From NCBI RefSeq assembly GCF_029784165.1, contig NC_073696.1, forward strand, positions 113,120,665 to 113,184,664: a stretch of DNA of 64,000 nt, read 5' to 3'. The stretch comes from Wyeomyia smithii (taxonomy: Eukaryota; Arthropoda; Insecta; Diptera; Culicidae). Both the position numbers and the translations under genes were made by a program. The notes below the pieces were generated by a model. That model was not told the origin of the DNA and did not search any database. It worked only from the letters and a program-made list of their open reading frames with translations. Shown in pieces: positions 1 through 11,548 of this stretch. Every line of letters starts with the position of its first letter. The first letter of the stretch is position 1.

Positions 1-2512
1 CAAAGACATGCGGACAATCGAACTGAACGAACAAAAAAAATACAATCTACTCTTCACTGGGACTTGAATCCATGACAAATCGAACGCAATTCTTGCACTC
101 CGATTAGACTCCGGAATCACTGGTTTTTTCCACTGGCTGATGTGATGCACAAAGAAACACGCGACCGCCGTCGAACCGTCTACTCTGTTCAAGAAAAAAG
201 GTCTAAAACTGCCGGCGAGAACGGCCGCAAAAATGCCTCTATACAGCTTCGAATTGAGCACCCTTCTGTTTCACTGTGAGCGCTTGGGAAAACCTGGTAG
301 TAGCCAGCAGACCAAACCAGACACACCAGCAGATTGGCATTTACCCCCACCAATCGAACCGAGCCCGAAGCAGCCGCGCCTGTCGCCTCATAGCAAACCA
401 ATCACAGCGCAGTCACGTACCCATACAACCAAAACGACGACGCATAAACACACCGTGTTTCAGCATAAGCCCTGTAGTATGGATTGATTAATATGCTGCT
501 CGTGTCAGCGGACTCTCTCATTGCACGCTCTTCCGACTGTGGCAACAGCTTCAGCAGCTTCGCGCTGACTGTGAAATTCTCACACACACAGTCATAAACA
601 GCACCAATACTACGAAAGAGGGTAGAAAACGGACAAGGCAAACAAGCATAACATGATTTACATCTCACCATGCAACGCAAGCTCAATGCTATGGGCGTGG
701 CTTACGCCTCACTTTCGCTCAAATGCTATAATATCTACGGCAACGTTGCCAAATTTTCACTGACGATGCTATAAAATTTTAAAACGGATGATTTAAGGTC
801 AAATCAGTGTAATGCCATTCCGAATGAAAAAATATCAGAACCTAAAGCGAATAGATCCATCGGAAAATCGAAAGAGGCATAGAAACCAATATATTTATTG
901 CGATTGGCGGTACGTGCCGCCGCCGTGTCCGCAAGCCGTCTACGTCCGTACCTACTCATCGATACGAAAGGGGAATCGTACCACGGTTTAGGTGGAATGA
1001 AAAATCATTTTATGAATTAATGCTCTGGCCGTCTATTTTTGCGATCCACTTTCGCCACTAGGTATCGCCCTCAATCGACTCGACGGCACATTCCACTTAC
1101 ACTACTGCACGTGTTCTAAAATACTTCTGCACGGGGAGACCTGGGGACGGCCTTTCCCACATTTGGGGCTCGTTCCGACAGAGGATGCGGTGCACAGTGG
1201 ACACAGAACTAGTTGTTTGAACTTTCTGCCTGAACTCCGAAGTCGCGTACCGAAACGGCAAAAACATTTCCATACACGACGCCGAGATTCGAGTTATTTT
1301 AAATAATAATAATTTTATTCGTTTTTCTGCCCAGACCATTCCGCCGAGTTCGACTTTGTTCCTGGTCCGCCGCAATGTACAGAGGAGTCTCGCGTTGGTC
1401 TGTCCACGTGATTTAAGGATTCGCTATTGTTGTACGACTCCTGGAATCAGAGACGGCAGCAGCAAGGAGCAGAATTTTGTGTTTGTCTGATTGTGATTCA
1501 TTTTCACTCTGGCACTCTGGGTCGTGAATTGGCAGTCAATACCAGGGGAAGAATACTGTCGGCTCGCGTTTTGTTCCTTCCTACGTACACGCAGACATAT
1601 GAAGCGAACTCGGTGCACGAGCAAAAGGACTTCAAGTGTTTTGAACTGAATTTGGAATAGGTAGGAAAAGCTGTCACATCCTTGAGCTTTCCTGACACAT
1701 TTGAGGGACCTGAGGAATCACGTTTAGTAAGCGAAAGAAAGCGAATTGAATGAACTAATGTACAAAGGAACAAGAGGTACAGGCAAAAAATTCAACAGCG
1801 AGTGTTTGCAAACCAAACGAGCGAAGATAGGTGTAATCCTGTTTTCCGGTTTTTCGTGTGGCGAATAATGCCAGGAACAGGGTCTAGTTTTGTCCCCTTT
1901 TTGCTGCATGACTCTACACATTATTTAGGGAACAACATGTAGACACGCAGTAAGCGCCGTAGCGGTGCGGGGAAAGTACAACAAGCAGAAAAACTCTGCT
2001 GCCTTCGTGAGTTGGATTCCAGAACACGCAAGTTTTTTAGAGAAGGGGCGAAAAAAGTGAGACGCAAATTCTAATTTAAAGTTTTGATTAAAGTGCAACA
2101 CCACCGAAACACAGTTTACGGGATTTACCAAAGGAAGAAGGAAATTTCTAGCAGGTACTTTGCCTCCGAAGGTAATTATGTTGCGCTATTGAAGCGACCA
2201 ATCCGGAGCAAGTGCACAACCTAAAATGAAAAATAAAACTAGTGTTACCGTGTAACACACACACAGCACAAATGTGTGCACGAAATATGCAAACAGTTTA
2301 AAAATGGTTATTAAGAAATTTTGTAAAATATCACCCAAAAAAGTGGTGACGTTTACGTGGTGAAAAAAAAACGCATTATACTTAGTTATTATTAACTAAA
2401 TTGTGTTTGAAGTTTCATCAAAATCTGAGCAAGTGGTGCGAGTTTCTGAATGTTGTCACATTAGCTTGAGCGGAATCACACGGGTGCAAAAAGCGCTACA
2501 TATTTTTATTCG
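1..2512. other. No gene recognised
   Basis: AT-rich sequence with only short, unsupported reading frames. No splice-bounded exon, RNA gene or complete repeat could be recognised. Confidence 0.5.
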
Positions 2513-2644
2513 TTGCACTCCAAAAGCTCATACCGGGAAAAATGAAATATTATAGCTATTCAACCATTCCTGTGAATTTTGGTGTCCCTAGCCACTAGCT
2601 TTTTTCAGAGACTTAAATGCATTTTCTAGTGAACATAACTGTAA

Positions 2645-2845
2645 ACGACGAACCTGGCGTGCAATTACTATGCGGCACTCTCACGTAAGTTGACGTGGTT
2701 TGATAAAGGCTAGGGGCACCAAAGTTCATAGGAATGGTTGAATAGCTCTAATCTTTCACTTTTTTATTTTGGTGCCCCTAGCCATTACCAAAACGCTTCG
2801 ACTTCCGTGAGAGTCCATATAGTAATTGCTCATCAGGTTCGTCGC
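2645..2845. repeat. Nested palindrome inside the foldback element
   Basis: The stretch 2645-2725 reads as an inverted copy of 2768-2845. Both contain GGTGCCCCTAGCC, GTGAGAGT, ATAGTAATTGC and a GGTTCGTC-like end. The axis is near 2745. The GGTG(C/T)CCCTAGCCA core is shared with the outer arms, so the element is built from repeated inversions of one terminal sequence. Confidence 0.7.
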
Positions 2846-2903
2846 TTCACCGTTATGTTTACGAGAAAACTCATTCAATTCTATGAAAACCAGTTAGGGG
2901 TTA

Positions 2904-4486
2904 GCGGGGTAAGACCGCCCCCTCAAGCAATTCTGTTTATAGAAAAAAAAAGTTGCGGCTGCAATTTCATTTTTTCTTCGCTAAGAGGTTCTTCCATTCA
3001 ATACCCGCATTTAAAAAATAAGAACTGAAATATTTTTGTTTATTTTCCAGCTTTTTTTTTAATTTTTAAAAATTCATTGAAAATGTGCAGATCTTTTTCA
3101 TGCGGGGTAAGCCCGCCCACCAGCGGGGTAAGATCGCCCACCATTTTTTGAGGATAAACAATATTTTAGGGCCGAAACGGTTGATTTTATCGGTATAGTG
3201 TCTCTGACAAAGTTGTAAATGGTATTTCATTTTCTTTTTAAATAAAATATACACTGTGAAAAATCTGAAAAAAAAATTTTTTCTAAGTTTCAACTTATTT
3301 TGTTTTCTGATTATTCAAGTTCAGATCAATGTTTAGGTAACTTTTTTGGTTTTCAACATAAATAGATTTTTCAGAATTGGGGGTTTTCAAGATATTGAAT
3401 TCATAATATACCTATCTTTAAGCTAAAAATTAAAACTCGTTAAACCTGCCTGTATGATTCTTTTAAAGACTTATTATGTATAGAAAAATACTAATAATTA
3501 TTATTTCTTTTATTTATATTTTCAATTTCCTATGTTCTTTTTGAAGAACAAAATTATCAACGACTCTATACACCAAACAAACCGTTCAAAAAAAAATTCT
3601 TCACAAAAATTGAGCTATTAATATTTCTATTACTCCATGATCCAACAACCATAAAATTTTAGCTTACCTTTTGCAGATTTTACAGGCAAAACATGTTTTT
3701 TCAAATAAATTTGAAAAAAAAAAATATATTTTTAATTCTATTTTTATATCTTTTCTTTAAATTTTTTAGAGTGTGTACTTTTTTCGGAAGTAAAAAACTA
3801 CTATTTTCAATTCTGCCGGAGACGTCATACCAATCAAACAAACCGTCCTGGCTCTAAAATTATTTTGGTTCATTAACACCATTTTCACACAGGTTTACTT
3901 TTTTCAAAAATAAGTCTTGCTAAAATATATTACTAGAAAAGCTTCAACCAAATCGAAAATGGTCGATTAACATCGATGTCTTATGTGGCTTTAAGTTGCT
4001 TCATTGATCCTGTAAATACTCCCTTTGTAGTGTCGACGCATTTGGGTCTTGAAGTAAAACAACAAGCAGTTGGATACGTGGCGGTTTTACCCCTTGTATA
4101 GTGGGCGACTTTACCCCCAGTGGAACATTTTCATATTTGACCGAAAAAGTAGTCAAAATTACAAGATTACTCACGGCCTTCGATATTTCCGAAAGAAGAT
4201 AGATTCAGGCAAGCGATTAAACGTATATTCACGAACAAAATAATAGATTTTTAGACTGAAAAACCTTAAGTCCCGTTGCCGCAAAACAATAGCGCATTGA
4301 CTGGTTGCCAGCTGAAAGGTTGTTTTTGATTATTTCTGCGACCGTTCGCGCAGTATCAAAACAGAAAAACGTGCAAAATGTTATGTAGTTATACTGTAAT
4401 AGACACGTTGAAGAAATTTTTCAATTATTTTATAACTTGGTAGTAAAACTACAGTGGGCGGTCTTACCCCGCAGGGCGGTCTTACC
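2904..4486. repeat. Inverted GGGGTAAGNCCGCCC motifs
   Basis: GCGGGGTAAGACCGCCC-type motifs occur in forward orientation at 2904-2922, 3102-3120 and 3123-3141. They are inverted at 4079-4122 and 4453-4486. This places a second set of inverted ends just inside the outer arms, consistent with one transposon nested in another or a compound terminus. Confidence 0.55.
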
Positions 4487-4588
4487 ATGTTTACCCCCTA
4501 GTGGCTAGGGACACCAAAATTCACAGCAATGAATGGTTGAATAGCTATAATCTTTCATTTTCCCGGTTCAAGCTTATGGAGTGCACCT

Positions 4589-5389
4589 GTGCTGACCAGT
4601 GTTAACAATAATACAATTATAGTTGGAAATTATATTTTTGAGCTTTCATTAAACTATGGTCAGTTCTCAAAGCCTCCCGTAACTTAGCCAAAATTCATAT
4701 TATTGAAAAAAATGTAAATTTTTGGTACTTTGAAACTTGTAATAACAAGTTAAGGAAGGAGACACCACCTAGTCAATCAAATTGAAGTAACGTTATCAAA
4801 TCAGATAAAATTACTTTGATCGTGATCAATTACTTATGAAGTAAAATGTTTACTGTATCATTACGTTAGACAGCATAGCTCATGTTGAAATTTTTTACAC
4901 AATGTTAGAATTGGTGAAATTGGAAATTCCGTAATTGAAGGCAAGGTTGTCAAAGTGATGGATTAAAAATAAAAAATTCAGAACTTTTATTACTCATAAT
5001 TTGATTTAAATCATGTTCCACTATCATAGGCAATTGAAAATTGTTAGGTTCAAAAGCTCCGAATTTTTTCTGGGAAATCTGGGAAGTTGATAACTGGTGA
5101 ATTTTATTTGCACTACGCGCCAAAAGTTTGTAATCGCTTCTCTGAGTTTTGCAACACACAGGGTTTTATTTTTGCCGTTTTCGTGCGAATAATTTAATAG
5201 TGAGTCGAATGTTGATTATAGACATTACATACGTTCGGAGAAGTTTAAGATATTCATAAACGCATCTTCAAAAGTGGAAAAATGGGAGATCAATCCACTT
5301 AAAAGTAGAAAATTTACGCAATTGTACGCAAGTTGTAGTTCCATACCTAATAAAGATATGAAAGTACCGCATTTAAATGATCAAGCAAA
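4589..5389. other. No gene recognised
   Basis: AT-rich sequence with short random reading frames only. Nothing further could be supported. Confidence 0.5.
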
Positions 5390-6316
5390 GTTATTTTCGG
5401 TACGGTAAACTGGGGTGACTTTGACCACTGTTTTGAATATATCTTAAATATTTTAAGAATATATTGAATATAGAATTAATTGGTATTTCTAAATTGAGTA
5501 GTGGTTCGCATTTAGCAAGATCCAGTAACTAGCTACTTCAAAAGTTTAGCAACAACTCTGCTTTTTTTAAACATGTTTGAAAAAATTTTCATCAATCTTC
5601 ATTCCGAGGTGACTTTGTTCACTTCATTGTTTCGATAAATTTGAAAAAAAAAACTTTGCTGCTTTAACAAATTTGAACAGTCGAAAGCGACTTAAACGTG
5701 TTTATAAATATGAAAAGCCATTTGGAAGCCATTCACATACCACGTGAACAGTTTATGTTGGTGATTGTCCAAGATTCATAAAAATTGTTTAGAATATTGT
5801 CCACGGAGAGAGAAGGGAATCCAAAATCATCAATTCCTATGGTCTAAAGTTGCATGTTACATGACGTTTTGGGTTGTCGTTAAGAAAATGTAAACATGTA
5901 ATACGCTACGAGCTTATTGGGACTCAACATTGCCTTTGAAGAAAAAAAAAACAATTATGGAAATCGTTGCGATAATAATTTCAAGAACTAATTTGGGAAC
6001 AAATTTAAAAAACTCGTATCACAGCTTGCTGTTTAGTATATGCTTGAATATATTGATTGTATGCAATAAAAATCGCTCAAAATCCAGTTTATTCTCGTTT
6101 ATTTTAGTTTTATTCACATTTTAGCATGAAAAACATTCTTCACATAGCAGGAAATGCATGAATAAAGGCAATGTACACATATCTAAATACAATCAGTGAA
6201 AATTACGACAAATCCTAAGCTCTACGAGCGCTTTTAATCACAAACTCAAAAAAGCGGTAGATTGATCAAAGTTACCCCACTTATCAAAGTCACCCCGGTT
6301 TATGGCACCGAATATC
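5390..6316. mobile_element. Non-autonomous TIR element (~0.93 kb)
   Basis: The left end (about 5392-5425) and the inverted right end (about 6280-6313) share ATTTTCGGTRC-like sequence, then TAAACYGGGGTGACTTTGA. A second GGGGTAACTTTGATC block lies just inside the right end. The interior is AT-rich and has no recognisable transposase. It is a MITE-like deletion derivative of unknown superfamily, and its exact ends are uncertain by a few bases. Confidence 0.6.
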
Positions 6317-6785
6317 TTCAATCCGAAATGTAGCCAAACATTGTAAGGAGAAGTCTTCAGTGCTCTGTAGCACTGCCCAATGAGTGAATATGGGAATTAG
6401 TGTTTAGTGGGATAAATTAGATTAGAAAAAATTTGGTAGGACAAATATGTTTAGAAGACAATCGGTAGGACAAACAGACTTGGTATGGCTTTTGAAGTTT
6501 TTTGGAACAATGTTATTTTTAAAAGTTTTACAAAAATATATATAAAACAGACTTTCTGGTGAAAAAAAAAAAAACGAAAATCGTCCAAAAGTAACGTGGC
6601 ACAACTGTGCGTAGAAAGGCAGTGCATATTAATAGAGGATAATTTCTGTGGGAAAAAAGAGTGGAGTATTGAGAAACAAAAAAAAGTAGGAGGGTGGTAT
6701 TCAAGACACGACCGCATGACGTTGACTACCGTATTCTTAAAAAAAAAAAATATTCCATTGAAGCAAATAGTAGAGGGAATTGCAA
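6317..6785. other. No gene recognised
   Basis: AT-rich spacer with several A- or T-homopolymers (for example near 6560 and 6735). No supported gene. Confidence 0.4.
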
Positions 6786-7313
6786 CGCTTCTTTTACAAA
6801 ACTTCTGTAACAAAATTTCGAGGCTCCAAAAGGTACCAGTTTCTGATTATTCTCGTCCAGAACTCCAGCCATTTTAGTATTTTGCAGTAGCCATTTATTA
6901 CTAACAGCCACCAGCATAACGGGTGAAACCGGCACGAGATGACCGGTACTATTTTGTCTTTCCTCCTTTCAGCTGCTAACATCCTGGCGCTGTCGTGAAA
7001 TTAACATCAACATGAACATGCATTTTTGCAAGGTTTTTTTCCGCTAGCAACAGCAATTGTAAAACATAAAATTCAACTAACCGCTTCTTTTATAAAACTG
7101 CGAGGCACCAAAAGGTGCCAGTTGCCGATTTCTTGTTTACTGGTTTCCGTCCAGAATTCCAGCCATTTTAGTATTTTGCAGTAGCCACCAGCATCACGGG
7201 TCAAACCGGCACGAGATGACTGGTACTATTTTGTTTTTCCTCCTTTTAGCTGCTAACACCGAGCGTCCGTTTGTATCCGGTACGGTTTAATAATGAAACT
7301 GATGGGGTGAAAT
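6786..7313 (+). repeat. Left part of a ~350-bp repeat array
   Basis: Two diverged units carry the array's landmarks: a GAGGCNCCAAAAGGTNCCAGTT hairpin-like core, TCCAGAATTCCAGCCATTT, CGGCACGAGATGACYGGTACTATTTTG, CCTCCTTTYAGCTGCTA and GCAAGGTTTTTTCCGCTAGC. The array is cut at 7313 by the Jockey insertion and resumes at 11549 in the same orientation. Confidence 0.8.
7300..7313. repeat. Target-site duplication, left copy
   Basis: TGATGGGGTGAAAT here is repeated exactly at 11549-11562. In neighbouring array units (for example around 12206) the same bases form one uninterrupted stretch followed by GTTCGAACGGTACG. The empty site is therefore visible in the window itself. Confidence 0.9.
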
Positions 7314-7563
7314 AGGGTTGTTGTTTAAGTTTATCTGTATTTTTATGCTTTTGTAGGGTATAATACATGTTTTTAAGAGTATAAGTGATTCACATTACTG
7401 TTTTCATCTTTGATGTGCGAGTTTTGATTTTTGTTTTACTAAGCTTTCTAATTGTAGAGATTTTGAATTTTGGATTGTCCACTTTGGTGGCGCTTGTTTG
7501 AAAGAAAACTACTTAAAACTACTATTTACAGCTTAAAATTACTATTTACAGCTTAGAACTAAC

Positions 7564-10281
7564 TTAACCTACTATGTACAAACCGCTTATTAAAGCGTAT
7601 TCTGAATGCTGACATTTATGTACAAATTTGGTTTTGGTTTCTGTTATTCTGTCATCTACTTTTGGAGTAACTGCTTCTTGGTGGAGATCTGTGATCCTGG
7701 TGTCATAGGGACAATCGAGGATCATCCGTAAGATTCGGTTTTGCGCAATCTGTATTTTGTTCCTGTGAGTTTGTGCACATGACTCCCACACCGGAGCTGC
7801 GTAAAAGACTGCGGGGGCAATTATTTGCTTGTAGACTGCCAGTTTGTTTGTTCTTGAGAGGCGAGATCTGCGACAAATTAGCGGGTATAGTGACCGAACC
7901 AAAGCTGAGCACTTAACCAGTGTCCTCTCCACATGCGATCGGAAAAGAAGTTTCTCGTCGAATAGCAGTCCAAGATAGGTAACTTCGGAAGACCACTCAA
8001 CCCCTGTACCGTTCATAACCACAACGCATGATGGGAGGGCTTCAGTTTGGGGGATTGTCGATGAAGGAACATTATTGTCTGGGTTTTGGAAGCGTTGATC
8101 TTGATTTTCCAGGTGTTAGCATACTCGACAAAGGCGTCTAAGCATCGCTGAAGTTTGTTGGTGATCTCACGAGGCATTCTTCCCTTGACGGCAATTGCAG
8201 TGTCATCTGCGAACAGAAAGAGCACGCAGCCATCTCCCAGGGAAGGAATGTCGGAGGTGTAAATGTTGTATAGCAAAGGGCCCAGCAGACTGCCCTGCGG
8301 GACCCCTGCTGGGATGGAAAAAGTATTTGATAAACAACCATTCAGCGATACCCTGAACGACCTCTGCCGAAGGTAGCTGCAGATGATTTTCGTCAAATAT
8401 GATGGAAAGTTGAAGGCACAGAGCTTGTATACCAGACCGTCATGCCAGACATTGTCAAACGCCTTTTCGACGTCCAACAATGCCATGGCTGTGGACTTGG
8501 ATACAGCCCTGTCCCTTCTGATGTTGTTCATCACCCGCACCAGCTGGTGCGTGGTGGAGTGACCCTTCCTAAACCCAAACTGTTCCGGGAGAAAGATGTT
8601 GTTTTCCTCAGCCACCTTTATCATGCGGTTGAGGATCAGTTTTTCAAACAGTTTGCCCAGCGATGAGAGTAGGCTGATCGGACGGTAGCTTGATGCTAAC
8701 GTCGGATCTTTTCCCGGGTTTGCGGATCGGTATGATCTTGGCTATCTTCCAAATGCTTGGATAGTAGTGCAATTCCAAGCATCTGTTGAAGATAGAGCTC
8801 AACAACAGGTGAACCCTGTTGCTGAGCTTTTTTAAGACCATATTGAAGACCCCGTCAAACCCAGGAGCCTTCATGTTCTTAGTACTCATCAGCGCTGAGC
8901 AAACCTGTTCTGCTGTGATTTTATGTTCTTGAGGAACGGTACAGGGGAAGTTTTCGAGGTCGCGGACGCACTGCTCGACCTGGTCTTCCATTGGACTAGC
9001 CATGGTCGAGCCAAGCAAATGCGATGAGGCAATGTGATTGCCTACCGCATTTGCTCTCTCGACCGGTGCAACAAGAAGCCTCTCTCCGACCCTGAGGGGA
9101 GGAACTGGTTTGGGGTGCGATTTCAGCACTTTGGCTACTTTCCAGAATGGCCTGGAGCGGTCGTCCAAACTTTGGACTAAGCGTCCGAAATTTTCATTCC
9201 GGAGTGAGACCATCCTGGAAGCAATTTGCCTATTCAGATCGGTCACCTCGAGCCTAATGTCCAGATCCCTGGTCCTCTGGAACTGGCGTCTACGCACATT
9301 CCGCAGTCTAATTAGCAGCCGGGTATGGGAATCAATAGCAAGGAACTTACCCCTCACAGGAACACGTCGCACACACGCCTCGTCGGCCACGTTTATGGCT
9401 CGTTGGAGACCCTCCAACGCCTGGTCGATGTTTTCCACGCTGTCGAGCGGCGGCGCCTCGTCGATGTTGTTGTCCACCATTCGAGCAAAGCGCTCCCAGT
9501 CGACATGATGGTAATCTTTCCGCAGACAGCTGACAGGAGCAACACCGATCCCCACCTCAGCAACGACAGGTTGGTGGTCTGAGCTCAGATCGTTGAGGGC
9601 CACTGGTTTGGAGAGCTCGATGTTGGCCAGGAAGAAGTCCAGGGTTGAAGGGTTCCCCGCTGGGGAGATGAAAGTCGGCTCATCCGGAAACTGCACCGTA
9701 TAAAACCCATGCTGCGAGTGTTCGAAGAGTTGACGACCGTTCAGATTCTGCCGATAATTTCGCCAAGCCTCGTGCCGAGCATTTAGGTCTCCCCCAACGA
9801 CGAAGCGGGAGTTGGTCCTGGTGATGGTTGCCAGGTCGTTCTTGAACTGCATTGCTGTACCGTTGCTGATACTACACTGGCGAGGACAGTAGACGACGAT
9901 GAACCGGATGAACCCGGTAGCTGATTTGACCTCCACACTAAGGGCTTCGATGATGGCGGTGTGGATGTGCGGCAAGATGTTGTATTTCATCCCTTTTCTA
10001 ACGATGATCGCTATACCACCCCCCCTGGAGTTGGTGCGATCGAGACGGATGATGTTGTGATCCGGCAGCCAAAAACTGTCGCCGGACTTTAGGTAGGTCT
10101 CTGTGAGTAGACCCACGTCGATGTTGTACTTGCGGAGAAAGTCAGCAAGCTCAATGTTTTTTGCTCTAATAGAGCAAGCGTTCCAGGTGACGATGGAGAT
10201 GGGTTTAGGATCCATATTGGATAATAAATTTACCGAGCACATGGATTTGCTCGGGCTTGTTGCGACACGCACGAAGGGCAT
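7564..10281 (-). pseudogene. Jockey ORF2, endonuclease-reverse transcriptase with two frameshifts
   Basis: The frame opens at 10281 or at the later in-frame Met before DPKPIS. The APE-type endonuclease covers about the first 245 residues: WNACSIRAKN, TETYLKSGD, GGDLNARHEAW and the terminal SSDHQPV. The RT begins near KAPGFDGVFNMVLKKL. The frame shifts near 8690, where a YRPISLLSSLGKLFE segment continues in the next frame. RT motifs then follow: ALLDVEKAFDNVWHDGL, AGVPQGSLLGPLLYN and the catalytic FADDTA. A second shift near 8030 moves into the C-terminal CVVMNGTGVEWSSEVTYLG region, ending at 7564. All catalytic motifs survive, so the copy is young but inactive. Confidence 0.93.
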
Positions 10282-10302
10282 TGGTCATGCTGCTAAAAAT
10301 TT

Positions 10303-11442
10303 CTAGCAGCTCATCCGCAGAGTACTTCTCGGACTCAGCGCTCGGTGGTGTTGTTGTGGGTGGACGCCAGTAGCCAGGGGGGGAGGCGACCGTTGACCGG
10401 CTGACCCGCCGGATGGTAAGTGTGGAAGGTCAAGTTGCGTACGCGTACTTGGGTGCCCTGCTTGCTGGGATGAACGCAGAGGAGGAAAATCTTCCGCCCT
10501 GAAGACCGGTGGTTTGTCTTTCTTCCTGCTCGGCTGGTTGGTTGACGACGCCTGCTTGCGGATATGTTTGAAGCTCTCCCTTTTCGGGCACTGTCGATCA
10601 GAGCTCTGGTGATCACCGCCACAGTTAGCACACTTAAACTGTACCGCACCAGCACCGTCCACAGGGCAATCCGATGTAGAGTGGTCCTTGGCGCAAATGT
10701 TGCAACGCGGTTTGATGTTGCAGTTCCGGGTACCGTGACCGAAGTTGAGGCACCTCTGACACTGCGTAACGTCTCGGCGGCCTCCTCGATAGGGCTCCCA
10801 ACGGATGATAATGGAGAACAAAGAGCGGATGGCTCGCAAAGCGCTCAGTGTAACTGTCCCTTTTGGGAAATGAACCAGAAAGAGGCAGTCCGGGTATTTC
10901 CTTTCATTTTCATTCCTGCGTTTGATCGGATAGACAGCAATTGGGGCCAATTTGTACCGATCCTTGATTTCGGCACCGATCAGCTTGGGGTCGAAACCTG
11001 GCAAGCCTCTGATGACCACCTTGAAAGGCTTTTCCCCAGGAATGTCGTGGGTGAAGAACTCAGATTTAGAATTTTTCAAAAACTTCGTGGCCTTCTCAAA
11101 ATCCACCTTCGTGTGGAGCATAACCTTCGTACCGATGCCGCATAACTTATATTCAGCTGCTACGCCCAGCGATGCAAAGTCGCTAATGAGCTTGTTGAGA
11201 GGAACGTTTTTCACTACTAGCGGGGGAAGCTTCACTTTCACCGTATTGGGGCTGGCAGAATCCGGAACATCAGTCGGCCCGCCAAAATCTCCAACGTCGC
11301 TAGCGTTTGTCACCGTGTCGCAGTCAGCCACACTTTTCGAAGTGCAACTGCTTCCGCCTGGTTTTTTCTTTTTACTGCCTACTTCAGCAGCAGAGTTTTG
11401 TTTCGCAGGGCTCGAGCCTGCTCTTCTCTTTTTCTTTGACAT
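10303..11442 (-). CDS. Jockey ORF1, Gag-like nucleocapsid protein
   Basis: This 379-residue frame appears intact. The first ATG is at 11442; the reading frame is open slightly upstream, but only without an ATG. The N-terminus is Lys/Ser rich (starts MSKKKRRAGS). Residues ~135-215 match the PRE_C2HC region found before the knuckles in Jockey-type Gag proteins (VVIRGLPGF, DCLFLVHF). Three zinc knuckles follow: CQRCLNFGHGTRNC, CNICAKDHSTSDC and CANCGGDHQSSDRQC. The C-terminus is Pro/Ser/Arg rich. In this family the protein packages the element's RNA and guides it in the cell. The stop lies 21 bases before the first ORF2 ATG, the usual compact Jockey arrangement. Confidence 0.93.
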   Translation of the reverse strand: MSKKKRRAGSSPAKQNSAAEVGSKKKKPGGSSCTSKSVADCDTVTNASDVGDFGGPTDVPDSASPNTVKVKLPPLVVKNVPLNKLISDFASLGVAAEYKLCGIGTKVMLHTKVDFEKATKFLKNSKSEFFTHDIPGEKPFKVVIRGLPGFDPKLIGAEIKDRYKLAPIAVYPIKRRNENERKYPDCLFLVHFPKGTVTLSALRAIRSLFSIIIRWEPYRGGRRDVTQCQRCLNFGHGTRNCNIKPRCNICAKDHSTSDCPVDGAGAVQFKCANCGGDHQSSDRQCPKRESFKHIRKQASSTNQPSRKKDKPPVFRAEDFPPLRSSQQAGHPSTRTQLDLPHLPSGGSAGQRSPPPLATGVHPQQHHRALSPRSTLRMSC

Positions 11443-11548
11443 CACACAGCGATGCAAGCGACGAACTGTCGCACAAAACGGAATAAAATTTTTAACTAAC
11501 CCGGCTTTTCAGAAATAGAACTGTACTTCCTGATTACTAATGTATGAA

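Larger units (their letters stand above)
2513..4588. mobile_element. Foldback-like element with ~85-bp terminal inverted repeats
   Basis: The left arm (2514-2598) and the right arm (4498-4586) are inverted copies. Both run from the CCGGGAAAA block through TATAGCTATTCAACCATTC to GGTGTCCCTAGCCACTAG, with a few mismatches and a small indel. The interior is AT-rich, has no transposase-like reading frame, and contains a second palindrome and copies of a GGGGTAAGNCCGCCC motif. It is probably a non-autonomous DNA or foldback transposon. Superfamily is unassigned because no clear target duplication was found. Confidence 0.7.
7314..11548 (-). mobile_element. Jockey-clade non-LTR retrotransposon, near full length
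   Basis: A 4235-bp element on the minus strand has a 5' leader, ORF1 (Gag-like with CCHC knuckles), ORF2 (APE-type endonuclease plus RT) and a ~250-bp 3' region. Exact 14-bp duplications of the array sequence flank it. It ends without a long poly(A), in a short A-rich stretch that reads AAACAACAACCCT on the minus strand. The 5' end is not truncated as far as can be judged, which is unusual for LINE-like elements. ORF2 has two frameshifts, so this copy is not autonomous. The clade assignment rests on the ORF1 PRE_C2HC-plus-knuckle layout and the RT motif FADDTA. Confidence 0.92.

Noticed and set aside
1097..1480. Minus-strand frame with a SVSTVHRIL stretch, faintly like a Tc1-type helix-turn-helix
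   Set aside because: No catalytic motif, no inverted ends and the surrounding frames do not continue the similarity; treated as chance.
9038..11518. Long plus-strand frames opposite the Jockey ORFs
   Set aside because: Antisense shadows of ORF1 and ORF2.
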